Of a DNA stretch of 64,000 bases, positions 1-12,766 are shown one piece after another. Both the position numbers and the translations under genes were made by a program. Source of the DNA: Neelides folsomi. Taxonomy: Eukaryota > Arthropoda > Collembola > Neelipleona > Neelidae. The stretch lies in assembly GCA_034687125.1 (NCBI GenBank), contig JAQGBZ010000092.1, positions 124,001-188,000 on the forward strand, in the 5' to 3' direction. Position 1 is the stretch's first letter. The number at the start of each line of letters is the position of its first letter. The notes under the pieces are model-generated. The model saw only the letters and a program-made list of their open reading frames with translations, did not search any database and was not told the origin of the DNA.

Positions 1-984
1 AAGGATCCAAAATTCTCGGGTCGAGGATTGACATTTTGAGTTCTTCAATTTGTTCCAAAACTATAAAAAGATAATGAAGATAGATCAATTAAATATTTTT
101 AAAAGAATATTAAATACAAGTTCTTTGCTATTTAATTCATAGAAAATGATAGCCATATCATTTATCCCAAAATTTGTAAATATTAAGAAAAACTCATTTA
201 GATTACTGTATTTTTTCTCTTCAGATGAAATAAATGAATGAGTTGTGGTAAACGTAGTGTTCGAAATTGAACTGGTGAAAGTCGTAGTGATTGTTGTAGT
301 AGGAAGAGGATCATCATGCGAAACAACAACGTCTTCAATTTCACATCTATTTCAGAAAATTATACATTTTAACTAATCTAACTAACATTAAAAGTGATTT
401 AAAGGTTACTTACGCTTCTATAATATTGAAAACATCATAGGCATAATCAACAGCATAAGTCAAATATTCATAAAATGGGAATTCTTTATGTCCAAAGATA
501 TTTTTCTGTCTGTGGGCTTCCTCTTGAATCCATTGAATGAACACTTTGCGGAATTCCTGGTCATTGAACAATTCTGCTTTTGAAACATTGCGATCTAAAC
601 AATTTACATCGCCAGTTAATTAAAGTTTTATTGTATTCAAAATTTAATTGTATTCTTAAAGTTTATAATAAATATACCATTAATGTAATTATGTATAGGT
701 ATGTAATATATACTTATTATCTTACACTTACTAGAATATTCATTTATCGTACGATTCAAAACTCCAAAAATTGTTCCATAATTGATGAGAAAATGTGCAA
801 AATTATTTTTTGATCCTTCTTTCTCTTCCACTTTCATTTCTTCCCTTTTCCTTTCACTAATTCTTTTCTCGCCATTTTTAACTACTCGATTTTCCAAATA
901 GGAACTTCCTCTTTCTAAACAATTCCCCTCAGCTATCAAACAAATAACTGTAAGCAGTCCAGATGAAAAAACTATTAAATTCAT
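1..984 (-). CDS. Secreted protein of unknown function, 3' end outside window
   Basis: Four exons are visible: 984-732, 594-414, 346-207 and 60-1; the last runs off the window. All three introns have GT..AG ends and the junction phases (1, 2, 1) fit. The start at 984 gives a signal peptide (MNLIVFSSGLLTVICLIAEG, then Asn-Cys). A Lys/Glu-rich stretch follows, then a helical segment with the run FRKVFIQWIQEEAHRQKNIF in exon 2, then a Thr/Ser-rich linker in exon 3 (many Thr-Thr-Thr runs, likely O-glycosylated), then a short helical exon. I do not recognise the family. The exon 2 helices faintly recall insect allergen-repeat/G12 proteins, but that is weak. It is probably an extracellular or gut-lumen protein. 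No neighbour on this strand informs its role. Confidence 0.7.
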
Positions 985-1300
985 AGTTAAAATTTATAGT
1001 TAAAGTAAATCTACAGAATTTAGTAAATCAGTAAGAGGTGTTGAAATGAACTTCTCTCTCCGGTCCCTTTAGTTAAAATAACCTCTCCTTTATTATCACC
1101 TTTCTTTATCTACCTTATTCAACCCTTAAACCTTTAAGGCCCATTATTACAAGAAAATTCTTATTTATCCTATTTATTAAGAATAAAAGCTATTAAGTAT
1201 TTTAAAGCTTGTGGATTGAACTGGAGCATCAAATGTCATTTCCAAATGAGCCATGGACTCCTACAGAGCGGAGTGGAGAAAAAATTGAAATTATAGTGGA

Positions 1301-1525
1301 TTACAATTTTGACGGGTTGACAGGAGGGCCATGTTTCAGTCGAAAGGCAAAGAAATTAATAGCTCCCAAAATAAATAGCCAAGAAACCACTTCGGAACTC
1401 CAAACTCTCCTCATGGATTCGAAGCTCAAACTCTCAATGTAATTTTGTAATTTGGGCACTTGCTCATAAATGTTGACATCGAGTACATAAGGCGAAGATA
1501 CGCAGAACATCATAAATAAATACAT
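1301..1525 (-). CDS. Possible small membrane protein (74 aa) or isolated exon
   Basis: An open frame starts with ATG at 1525 (MYLFMMFCVSSPYVLDVNIY) and ends with a hydrophobic stretch (VVSWLFILGAINFFAFRLKH) and a Pro-containing tail. Its base composition is less AT-rich than the flanks, which favours coding, but the opposite strand is also open across 1209-1442 and I cannot decide between them. No family is recognised and no splice partner was found. It could be chance or a gene remnant. Confidence 0.25.
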   Translation of the reverse strand: MYLFMMFCVSSPYVLDVNIYEQVPKLQNYIESLSFESMRRVWSSEVVSWLFILGAINFFAFRLKHGPPVNPSKL

Positions 1526-1550
1526 TATGTATGTGAACCAAAAACTTAAA

Positions 1551-1579
1551 ATTAATATACAAGACTCTTGTATATTAAT
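1551..1579. repeat. Perfect inverted repeat, 14-bp arms
   Basis: Arms 1551-1564 (ATTAATATACAAGA) and 1566-1579 are exact reverse complements with a single C between them. The site is intergenic and AT-rich. It could form a cruciform or hairpin. No transposon borders or coding role were seen. Confidence 0.7.
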
Positions 1580-4154
1580 AAGAGTGTAAATAAATACATT
1601 CTTGGTAAATACTCAAGGTTTTTATACTATAAACATAATTATAGTAAAAGACTAGTTTATAATAAATCTATTTATTCAATGAGAAATACATTGAGGAAAT
1701 AAATGCATTAATGGTTGTTGTCAATTCCCATCCACTCACTACAGAACATGTGTAAATGTGTAAAGTGACTTTAAGCTTAAAGCACTTTAAAAGTGTGAAA
1801 CAGTTTGTTCCTCTCAACTTTTCAAAAAAATGAATGACAGATGAAAGCTTCTTATACCAAACGTATTTTTACTTAACAACTCTTAAACCTTTAAGGCAAA
1901 TACTTTTGCTTAAACCCTCCTTAATAACAATAAGGTACATTTGACATTCGAAAAATAAATTCTCATTTAAACGTTAACAAACCATTAATTAGTTCAAAGG
2001 TCAAAGGGTCAAAAGTTAATTAAAATTCTTATTTTTTTAAAACTTTTTTAATAAATGATCTGGACAGTTGGGCATAAAACTGCGTAATTTTCCATATGTG
2101 ATTTTGTCTTTGCCAAAGTTTTTTACGAATCACCAAGATTGTATCAATTAGAAAGGAGTTAAATCAAAGTTAATTTCCCCATCATTCCTCCCCTTCCCCA
2201 TTTCCCATTACAATCCTCGGCTCCCTCGGAGTTCCTCCATAGTTAAATCCCCAGTTAATGTTCCCAGTTAATAAAGTCGTAAAAAGAGTTTTGAGTTCAT
2301 AAAAGCCTGGATGGAATCGGATCTCTTTTTTTATTGCATAGTAATTTACCACCCTCCTGTCAGTGAGATGAAATGTAGAATCATCATTTCTCTTCCATCT
2401 CTTCGATCTCTCGCCGGCGTCTTTCAACGCCTTGTTCCTCAGCCGAATCCCCAAAGTCTCTTTAAATACACACAATCGGGATCTATTCCACATAAAACAC
2501 AAATAGCGATGTAACGATGTAATTCATAGAATTTCTTTAACTCTCCGGAGGGAACTGTGGATATCTGCAAAGGCTTGAACCAGATTCAAAACAAGTGTGC
2601 AAGCCGATGATAATAAGTAATAGTGAAAGAGCAATAAACATTACTTATAAAAGTAACTTTCCTCGTTCATCCGCCTTCCCCGCCATTCATTTCCACAAGA
2701 TCTCCGCCTCTCTTATCTCACAATTCTCCCCATGTTCTCACCAGTCACCAGCAATGGTGTAATGAAATCTGGGGAATTGGATCTCGAGAAAATGAATCCC
2801 ATCATTGATGGGGAAATTCTTTTAACTTATTCATAAATACATACTGATATAAATTACACTTGGGAAAAGTATTGGCTTGGTCCATAAAAATCCAAAATCA
2901 CACAACAGCATATTCAACATACCTAGCTATTATAGATAGTTACATTATAATATATAGTATATTAATATGGTATATTCGGTATACAGGTATTATGCATGTA
3001 CGTATGTGTTGGTAGATGCATAACTATTATTTATTATGTAGATATCTGAGATATGTTAAGAAAAGATAGATTATATGTACTTAGGTGTAAAGATGTATTT
3101 TAGATGTATTTGTGAAGAATGTGTTTTTATATTCTTTAGCGTCTCATTTGAGTTAATGATGAAAGAAGTTGTTTGATTCGAAGGCGGTCCCAACATGTGT
3201 TTGCGGACTTGAGCTTCCGAGATGGTGAAAGAGATTGTGTATGCGGAGGAATTGAGAGTGAAATGTGGGTAAGGTGAGGGGAACAGATGGTTGGATAGAA
3301 AGATAATAAACGGGGAGGATAATAATATCCCTGGCGGGGATCCAGCCAAAAGATTCGGATCCACTCTCTCACCCCTCGACCACTCCCGATCATCATAAAG
3401 AAGAATTTACAGGAGGAGTTCAGACTCAATAAGAGAAATAAACAAACATGAGGACCTTATTTAAGGTAACACACCTTTTTACCTTCCCTCACCTCAGTCG
3501 CTCTTCGCCTTCCGCCCACCCAGCACAACTCAAAACATTACCTAATATAAAACCCGTCACCCCAAAAGTACCTGATTAATCTCAATATGGAAATTGAGAA
3601 CTCTCTTGTTAAGAGCTATCTATAACTCCCTTTTTTCACTCGCCCTTTTTTATTTTTCAAGGAGTTCTAACAGGTGATTACAATTTTTGGTCTTTTGATT
3701 ATTTTAGAGTTAAATCACTTGTTGCGTTTTTGTTCATTTTAGAATATTTTTTCAATCAAGATTATTTTCATATATTTTTATTGGTGTTTTTAATTTTTAA
3801 TTTGGGGTTTTATCATTAATTATTTGTCCTTTTATATAACTTTAGATCAAGTTGGATTAAAAAAAGTAATTAAAAGGAATGATTAATTAATATTTAAGTG
3901 GGAAAGTATAAAAAAGTGCAAGAATTTATCGTGTTAATTTAGTAGGTTGATATTCTTGATATCAAATCGAGATACATAAATATCTGCTAGACGTGAATGT
4001 GTATAGAGACTGTATTAGTATTATAAGAGGAATTGGCATGCAATTGGGTTATAAAGGCTTCTATAAACTTAATGTAGATTTAATGGGAATGATTCTCGTG
4101 GTTGACATACCCGCTAATAGTTTTTCACTTCTTTTCCTCATTTCCTTTGAACAG
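1580..4154. other. Intergenic, no supported gene
   Basis: AT-rich DNA between the first gene and the coiled-coil gene. Short open frames at 2182-2514 and 3071-3429 overlap on both strands and look like chance. A 5' untranslated exon of the downstream gene probably lies here (for example around 3380-3465, which is less AT-rich and ends in a possible AG|GTAACA donor), but I cannot prove it. Confidence 0.5.
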
Positions 4155-5952
4155 AAACGGCTTGGAGATGATGCGACAAAGGAAGAAGGATTTGAACTTT
4201 AAGCCCAATCGGGTCCTCGACAAGAAAAGCGGCCGAGGAATGTTGTATGAAAATGAGGAGCTTCGTCTCAGGACAATTCACATCAACGACGAGGTCGACC
4301 GGGGACAACACGATATCAAAAAGCTCAAAAAGGAGAATGAACATCTCAAAAGGGAGATTTGGAGTTTGCGGGACAAATATGATAAAGTGAGTACAATGCT
4401 ACGACGGGTCATGAGCCAAGAAGAAACCTGTTTGTCCGACTACGATGAGAACTTTGACCTCAAATTGGAAGAACTCATCGAAGAGAATTCGATGAGCGAG
4501 GATGAGGAATATTATTCAAATGCTTCTGTCAACCTAGAGGAAAATTTGGAAAATCCTGAGATCAAAGTCACGAATTTTGATTTCATAGATGAAGAACCGA
4601 CAATTGTACCTTCAAATGTAACTTACACCTTAGATCCGACTATTGAATACAAAACGGAACAATCAGGTCAACCAGGTCAGGTCATCCAAGTCCAACCTTT
4701 TCTAAAAACATTTAAATCATTACCGCCAACCAGTGAAAAATTGCAGGATTTAGGTTGCATTACAGTCCTTCCAAAAACGTTCACTTCCGAAGTTCGGATT
4801 CCTCAAATGGTGAGTTCTCCAAGTCCCGTTAGGAGACGACTGAGATTAAACGAGATCAAAATGAATAAACACCGCCATTCGCTCGGAGGAGAAAAGAAAA
4901 TGAAAAAGGATGATGATGAGACTAAATCCTGTGATGTCTCAGTAAGTGAGCCAAGTTTAAACCTCATCCCTAACAATTCACGCTTGAACGAGGTCGAAGC
5001 TCAAGAATTGAATTATCTCCGGTTACTCAAACTCCGTCTGCATGAAACTCCATCGATGGACGTGGGGGTTTCAACCAGTTTAGTCAATTTGGTTAATAAT
5101 GTGATTGTCGGGACGCCAGAGACGCAAATCTCACCTGAGCTCAAGACCCAACACGTAATTGACGAGATCGAGAAATTGAACCCGCGACTCGACTTCCTCT
5201 CCGGTGTTCGTCTTCTCCAAGGCAAATTATTCATTTCGCTCAAAAGCGAAAGCGGCGTGAAGGACCTGATAGAAAAGACTGGCGGGAAACTCATTTTACT
5301 CAACAAGTACCTTTACAAATTGACCGAAGGATCTTTAGCTTCATCAACCATCGTTTTGTCCGGAGTGTCTGCGGAAGTTCCGGATTTGGCCGTTTTAGCA
5401 GTTTTGAATAATTTAGGCCAAGTTGTGTCCCCTTTAGAGAGGAAATATTACAAAGGGATTGATATCAGTGAGAGATTGACTAAAATCCATTTTGTTCATT
5501 TAAACATCCCTGCGAGTATTTCAATCAATGGGGTCACCGTAGGGTTAAGGGTTGAATCCGCCCAGGTTGGAATTTCTCTTCCTAACGCTAATACAAATGG
5601 GGGGATGAAAACTCCGGTGAATAAAAGAAACTCGTCCCCGTCTCCTTCTATCATGACCAATGGTTCTGGACTTCATCGAAAAGATACAATTCAGCATAAG
5701 TTGATGAATGTGATGAAGGACCATAAACCGGTTGGGAGAACGATCAGCTCTGCTCCAAGGCTTGAAATGACCCAAAGACAATCTTCATTTTATGGAGGGG
5801 AAGTTCACCATAAGAAACCCTTAGGGAGATCCAAAACGGAATGTGTGAGAACCTTTTCCAATAATAATGAGGAAATTGTGAGTAGAGTGATGAGTGAAAG
5901 TGGGAAAGATTCTTTGCCGTGGTGTGCTTGTTGGGGAAATGGATGTCTATAA
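4155..5952 (+). CDS. Coiled-coil protein with RRM-like C-terminal region and Cys/Trp tail
   Basis: One long exon begins at an acceptor (TTGAACAG, ends 4154). The first in-frame ATG codons are at 4168 and 4171, so the protein is about 595 aa if the upstream exon is untranslated. A charged coiled coil (NEELRLRT... and KKLKKENEHLKREIWSLRDK) fills roughly residues 25-90. An acidic disordered part follows, with a Lys-rich basic patch at the middle. Between about residues 330 and 470 there is an alternating hydrophobic region (LAVLAVLNNLGQVV, then KYYKGIDISERLTKIHF) that resembles an RRM-like fold; that is inference. The protein ends WCACWGNGCL. Poly(A) signals AATAAA lie at 5968 and 5979. I do not know the family. 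A cytoskeletal or RNA-associated adaptor is plausible but unproven. Confidence 0.75.
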
Positions 5953-6258
5953 ATTAAAATAATCCAAAATAAATGATAAATAAAGATTTAGTAGTTGTAT
6001 TATAAATAAATTGAGATTTGAGATATTTATGTAAACTTATTTAGTGTAGTGAACATATTCAAAGTGTTGTGGGATTGATTTGAATTTTTAATGTATGAAT
6101 TTTATTTTTAAATAAATGAAGATTTTGACAGTCTTTGACAGTTTTATTCACAGTTTGAATAAAATTAAAAGCTTTTTAGCGCTTTATTTAAAATAGGTAG
6201 TGTTTTACATTTTAAGTTATTTGAATGATTTGAATCACCGTGTCTTTTTTGATTAAAA

Positions 6259-8670
6259 TTATGGGGAATTTAAGTTGACGGCTCTTTCAGTCATTTTGTG
6301 AAACTCTCGATATTCCGTTGGCGTCATCAGCCCTCTATATTATTTATTTAAAGTTAAATTAAAAGTTTATGAAATTTAATATAAAAAGTTATTTAATTTT
6401 AATCAGTGAGCAGTTTTGATAATACAAAATACTATAAAAAAATGAAAATAACCTGAAAATGGCTTCAAATTTCACAATCGATCCGTTTTCCATCATTTTC
6501 TCATAAATGGTTGAACAAGTTTCTCTTTTCTTGGAGCTGAGAAATGAAAAGTCAATTCCTTTGAAAGTGCTTTGAGCTAATTCCTCCGGTGAAAATGGAT
6601 GTTCTTCTTTCCGCATCTTAACAATCTTCTCTTCAACTTCTTTCTTCGGCTTCTTTTTCTCTTTTTCCTTTGAGGTCTTTTCATTAATTAAACTCTTTTT
6701 ACTCACAACTTCAACTTTTCCTAGTGGCAAACTGAAATTAAAATATTTAAAAATTAATATATTTTTTAAGATCAATAATTGAAAATTAGTATAAATTCAT
6801 TATTTAATTATTTTCATCATTATGTTTAGTTTATTACGCTTTTAAAGGTCCTTTAATAACGGAAGTATTTAATGAACTCTTTGAAGCTGATTTAACCAAA
6901 TGCAAACGTTTTTCAGTTGAAGCTGTTTTAGGCCTCGCTTTCAAAATCCCATTCTTTTCCATTGGAGCAATTAAAGGTTTCTCGATTGATTTTCCTCTAG
7001 TTAAAATTTTCCGTTGTCTTGTTGGTTTATTACTGGAAGAATCTTCGTTTGAATCTCTTGTGTCCAAACTTGCACTGTGAATTAATTTTCTTTCTCTTTC
7101 CTTCCCACTGATTTCTTTGGGATAATCAGAGCCAATGTCAATATTGAGGGAAATCTGCTTTTTCAGAATTTTGTCATTTCGCTTTCTAATCACAGGTTTG
7201 GTTTTGTTTGGTGTAGATATTTGGATATTTGGCTCAATTTCAATTTCACTTTCAGCCACAGGCGAAGGTGATAATGAAGCGTTTAAATTATTTTCAGTTT
7301 TGAATCTATTCAAAAGCTTTTCGTTTTTTTCTTCAAGTTCTATGCATTTTTCTTTAATGAGTTTCTTCTTGGTTTCATAATTTTCCTTTTCTCGGGATTT
7401 GGGCGGATCGGAGAGCATTGTGGAGACTTCTGGGAGTTGACTCACATAAAGGGAATTCCCAAATTCGGGAAGTTCTGGGATGTTGGAAGGGAAATCAAAT
7501 GAAGCAAATTGTCTTGTGAGAGGTTTTCCCTTCTCTTCAATTTTAGATAAATTATTTTCAGATTTCCAATTTTGAGATGAAATTAAAGATTTTTCATAAT
7601 CTTTCTCAATATCAATTTCTAAAAATCAATTAAATATTTGCGCAGAATTAGCAGAATTAATGTAGTATAATTTACAAATTATATTACATTTATTTTGTAT
7701 AAAATATTTCAGATTGGTTTTGTTCATCTACGTGTATGTATTTTAAGTAGCATATGTTATAATTTAATTTTACCTTTAACTTCTTTAATTACACTTTCAT
7801 TTGATTTACTTAAGAGAATTTCATTGTCGAAGCTAATTGCTTTTGCTTTTTTAAAAGCGGATCTTTTCCTAACTGAAGAATTTGGAATTTCCATTTTATT
7901 TTCAATTCTCTCTTCAATTTCCGATTTAATGATTTCGGGGACTTCAGAGGCCTCATCTTTTTTATCCTCGTCGTCTCCGACTTCAAAGTTGATTCTTCCC
8001 TTTCTGTAATTGTCTTCCCAGTACATATTTTGTAAATCGATTTTAATCACATTTTGACTCTTTGTCTCTTCCTCCTTTGTCTTTAAAATTGAATTATCCA
8101 GGGACAAACTCCGAGTTTTCCTCCATCTTTTCCCTTTCTCAACTTCCATTTTTTTGGCGACGACGAAATTTTCTTCCTTTTTCTTCTCCATTTCTTCATC
8201 TTGAAACACGTCGATTGAATGAGTTTTAGAAAAATGGTAACTTTGAGGGCGAATTCTTCTATTCTCATTAACAGAATGATTTTCCTTGGATGAGGGTCTC
8301 GATAAACCAAAACTCCGATTTGTACTAATAAATCACAAGACGTTTATTATTAATAATTAAAACTATAAACTAATGTAAACTAATTTGCATGATTATTCAT
8401 AGTTTATGTCAAATGTAATCCTTTAACTATTGTGATTTAAGAATGTATGTATTTAGGGAAATATTATACCTAATTAACTAATCATGTTATATTGAAGTAA
8501 TTTGCAATGTTTATATAAAAGTAAGTATTAAACCTCAATTTGACTCTTGGATTAATAAAGAACTTCTTCGGAACCAGCCCGTAGAATTTATTAATCATGA
8601 GAATATCCGGGATATTTTTATTATCCCCAAAGATCGTGTTCCTCACATCGTGGTAATTTTTCTCGATCAT
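6259..8670 (-). CDS. Large basic, mostly disordered protein of unknown function (607 aa)
   Basis: Five exons: 8670-8534, 8324-7774, 7618-6838, 6731-6453, 6334-6259. All introns are GT..AG and the total is exactly 608 codons. The N-terminus is folded-looking (DVRNTIFGDNKNIPDILMIN, then KKFFINPRVKLS). The middle is Lys/Glu/Ser-rich with repeated basic-Ser-Leu patches (TRSLSLDN, KAISFDN, KQISLNID, IHSASLD) that look like kinase targets. The C-terminus is compact (HPFSPEELAQSTFKGIDF, then ending MTPTEYREFHKMTERAVN). The third exon meets a TAA six bases past its donor, so an unspliced reading would end early. The start at 8670 is the first in-frame ATG after a stop. It is convergent with the coiled-coil gene. 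I do not recognise it; a cytoskeletal or ciliary role is only a guess. Confidence 0.75.
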
Positions 8671-10632
8671 CCTGGAGCCACCTGATCCACGTGTGGGGAG
8701 TTTGGGTTATTGGGACTGACTGTTCACTTTGGAATTGAGAGCCCTTTGAGTGGTTGATTGCCTTCTCAGACCAAGCCAGATTGAGTGTTCGATAAAGTTG
8801 TCCTGGAGACCCGCAAGACTCTCCAGTCGGCCCTAACCTCATTACATCCAGAGTTTCCAGAAACAGTTGACAGACAAAATTTCACACTGTTATATCTATA
8901 TGAGGTTAACTCCTTACAATATAACATTAGTATAACATTTTTACTGTATAAGATACCTGAGTATGAATTTTCATTTATTATTGATCAAATATTCTTGGAA
9001 GTTCCTTTAGGACAATTCATGCACAAGATTTATTATTCATATTGTATGTATCTATAATATTTTCATGTTAGATTTGCATAGAGGAAATTGGTGACATTCT
9101 CCCTAATAGAAATACTATTAGATTAGTTAGATTATTTAGTTATAAAGGATTAATTATGCATGAGAGTGATCAATGAATTTCCCGATTCTTCATGTAGTAA
9201 ATTGGATGGAAAACAGAGACACTCTCAATTCCATTATTTCTCATACCTTGTCACTGTTGTCACACAAAAGAAATGATTTCCTCCTTTCACTCCCCTTCTA
9301 CCAACTCTATTAATTTACTGCATGGGAATTTGGTGCTCGGGTCGAGATGAATCAATAGCCATTTCAACGGTCAAATTAAGTTACTGTCAAAACTCACGGT
9401 CACTTCCTGTCACTTTCTTTAGGAGAGTAAATTGAGACAGGATGGATATTGAAACTCATTTGTCATCCTGTTTATTAGTTCTATATTTTCTGTTTTCGAT
9501 CCTGCACTTGATTTGTTTTGACAAGGGAATTTCATAAATTCTTTTATGCCATGGAGGTTAACAGATTCATCAATCATTACAATCTCAATGTGACCTTTAA
9601 TTTTTAATATCTAATTTTTAATTTCTCTACTCACATAAGTGAGTAGAGAAAGAAAAAAATCATCACGAGAGAAATATTTAATATTGGAAAATGATAGAAT
9701 TTGTTCTTTTTTGACAAAGTTGTAAAATTGAATGTGCCCGGGATGTGTTTTTAATTGCATGGACATTTAAATTAAAATGAGAAAAGTTTGGAATTGGAAA
9801 GAAATTCCATTGGAGTTCCTTGAGTTTTGTTTGAGTTCATGAGTCCTCGTGTCATTGGAGTATTAAAATGAACGAGTTTTTATTTTCTTTCCAACTCTAA
9901 TTTGATGATTTGGGGTAATAAAATTTTTCATTAATGGAAATGTATTAAAAGGAGAAATAAATGAGAGGAGTGAAAGCCGATTTTCAGGTCATATGAATTT
10001 TGTGGGGGTGATGGGTCTTATAACACCCAAACCATTTCCGAAACTTCTTTTCTTCAATCGGTCTTTTATTCAACTTACCTTGTTCCAATTTGTCCATTTC
10101 TTATGGGAAAATATCAAATGATTTTCATTTCCCATTACAATAAAGGCGCATAGAGTCATAAAAGCGCATAAAGACATTTCTAATAGTCTTCATGGAAGTC
10201 ATCGGAGTTTTAAATATAATTGAAGCTAAATATTTAATTTTATTTATTAATTTAAGAAATTAAATTACAATTAATAAAAAATAATGAAATTGAAGAATTC
10301 GTCTCACTCTGCCCCTTGGATGAAAATGAAAAAGAGAAAGTCGTCGTCTCACTTTGCCTCATAGGACGGACGAGAAAAAGTTTTTCTGAAAACTCCCAAG
10401 AGTTTCGTACCAAACGAGAATAATCAAACCTAGCAGAATATAAATCTTGCGGAAGGATTATTCGCTCAGGAGATTCGAACTTTCAGACGTCTCAGAATAT
10501 TGTGAATTTATTTTATTTGACCTCTCGGATTCTTGGTAAATAATTAAATTGTAATTAAACCTTCTACTCCTCGTTAAAGGGAAGTTTAATCTTTTAAATG
10601 CTCATTGATTACTTTTTGGTTAAAAGGGAAGA
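8671..10632. other. Intergenic with one strong hairpin
   Basis: AT-rich spacer between divergent genes; it should hold both promoters. No convincing coding exon was found; the open frames at 8621-8842 and 8785-9057 lack splice support. Apart from the hairpin at 9622-9651 I see nothing definite. Confidence 0.5.
9622..9651. repeat. Perfect hairpin, 13-bp arms, 4-nt loop
   Basis: TTTCTCTACTCAC at 9622-9634 is the exact reverse complement of 9639-9651, with loop ATAA. It is intergenic, roughly 1 kb from the nearest gene on either side, with no flanking T-run or target-site duplication. It may be a chance palindrome or the core of a small folded RNA. Confidence 0.7.
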
Positions 10633-11280
10633 ATGGCCGAAGAAAAGGACTTCTATGGGCGGAGGCAAATGGGGAATTTTCCTCCAGAAATCCTCAACCA
10701 TCCCATGTACCAACGTGGAGTTGAAGCCAATCTCGACCCCGACTGCTTCATGTTTCTCGGAGACTACGAAGATCGAACCATTAGTAAGCTCGTCCAACAT
10801 TGGCTTCCAGGAGGGTGCACAGTCTTGGGAGCAACAACTGTTTTTTTTCATAACCATTTTAGGAGAAGACCATGGTTCTCGAGTAAGCAATTTCCTCTAT
10901 ATAAATTATCTAATTGAGAAAATCTTCTCGAGAAAATAAAGTTGATTAATTTTGATTTGTTATGTGAATTTAGACGTGCCTGGAATTTTGGTGGCTTCAC
11001 TTGTTGGACTAGGGATCGGATGCTGGATGGAAAAATTTAAGAATTCGTATTTGGCTGAGAGAGACGTTCAATTATTTCATTATATGACTCTTCACCCGGA
11101 AGATTTCCAGCCCAAAGGTCAATGTTATATTAAAACAGTTAATTACAATCCTTAAGTTAATTTTTATGTATTTATAATATATTTCCTATTTGTTTTTAAA
11201 TATTTTAACAAGTTTTAATTCCATTTATAGAGAAAGTGAAGTACAGGGATTATCTCACCAGTTGGATTCCCATTCGCTAA
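10633..11280 (+). CDS. NDUFC2: NADH dehydrogenase (complex I) subunit C2, B14.5b
   Basis: Three exons: 10633-10882, 10974-11117, 11231-11280; total 148 codons with stop. NDUFC2 is an accessory subunit of mitochondrial complex I in the inner membrane. Family marks are a hydrophobic segment (PGILVASLVGLGIGCWME), then the conserved C-terminal half LAERDVQLFHYMTLHPEDF and the end SWIPIR, matching the HPEDF...F.PIR pattern of the family. The 147-aa length is slightly longer than usual (about 120 aa), mainly at the N-terminus. The ATG at 10633 is in frame with these marks; an upstream ATG at 10598 is out of frame. AATAAA at 11459 is a likely poly(A) signal. Confidence 0.93.
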
Positions 11281-12766
11281 AAGAATCGCCTTTGAATTTA
11301 TGATGACCGTAGTAAACGAGGAATTCAAGGTTTTCAATCAATATTCAAATTATTATTGAGGACTGAATTTCAAATGCCTGTTAATATTTAATTTAGTCGT
11401 GGATTTAGTGAGAAATGAATACAATTGTACGCTTCGATTTGAAATTTAAAAGGTGTAAAATAAACTGTTTATTAAAGTACAAACTTTGAGGAGCCTTGTT
11501 GAACTTTAAATTAAGTACATGTGTTCAAGTTTTTTTAGCACGGTTCCTGAGGACGAAAACCAAATTTGTAAGGTACACGGACGTTATGTCATATCATTAC
11601 ATAATTATAGGGTTTTACATTTTATTTAACTTTTACTTAATAATGTTAATTCCGAGGGCCTGATAGTACTGATAATGATTCATGAGCGAAAACATGGTTT
11701 TTTGAGATCTTAATTAAATTCAGACATTGAGTTAATCTTGATAGTACAAATTAGCACTTTATCCTAAACTTGACATTTTTTAAATTGAAACTTGAACTTT
11801 TCATCATTTCCTAAATTAAGTTTTAATTTCCTATTAAAATGGTTTTTGGCATCAGCATCTCTTTCCACTTCTTCTTGAAAGTATTTTAGCAATTGAGCAC
11901 ACTTGTACCTTTCGTACATTTAATCTTACAACTTACATTTAATTAACCAATGTTCATATTCGCACTAATTCATAATGAGATCTTTTCATTCAGCATTTAA
12001 GTATTACTCATTGTCAATTCAAAATTGATTTTCATTTTTCACCATATTTTCATTTTTTACACATTTGTAAAAAATCAATTTTTATATTCTTTGCCAAAAA
12101 TTAAAAAGCCGATTTTGCCTTATTTCTAATCTCAATCTTAATATTCAGTATATGCATATTAATTATCATTACAAAAGTATAGGGTTCAGAATTTCAGATC
12201 CAATAGATTAAATCTCAATTGACAAAAGTATAATAACAAGTTTACTTACATTTATTTAAAATCTAACATTTTTCTTATAAATATTGATCTATTTTAAATC
12301 TCACTTCATCTCACCTCAATAAATTACAGTATGCGAAACCATTAAAAGCTCGCAAGCAAACTACTTGTACAAATTGACTAAGTGTGCTGCAAAATACATA
12401 ACAAACTACAATGCTACAATCCAACCCACACTACAAATACCAATTGTTTTAATTAATCTCAATACTTACATACTAAAAACTCTTTACTCCCAATGAGCAC
12501 AAGTAAACGATAATGTATTAATAAATATAGTTAATTAGCACTTAATGTTTAATATTGTTTAAAGTTACAAGTTACACTCATTTAAATATAGCACTATATT
12601 GATAGTCTATAGTTTATGAATTATCAATCGTAGTTTACCATCATACACGAGAATTATTTAACTATGAACTTTTTCTCTAATTATTTACATACATTTCTCG
12701 ACTCTTTCCCATGAATTTCCACAATTTGACCATTTCCGAAATCTAAAACTAATATTTAATATCAAA
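11281..12766. other. Intergenic / 3' flanks of two convergent genes
   Basis: Very AT-rich spacer between NDUFC2 and the zinc-finger gene on the other strand, holding their 3' UTRs. I see no open frame, RNA gene or repeat that I can support. Confidence 0.5.

Noticed and set aside
2182-3429. Several overlapping 67-106 aa frames on both strands
   Set aside because: No start context, no splice partner, no family resemblance, and both strands equally open.
8621-9057. Open frames MRLGPTGES... (minus) and MFDKVVLET... (plus)
   Set aside because: They overlap each other, have no domain and no splice link to the 6259-8670 gene, whose frame is different.
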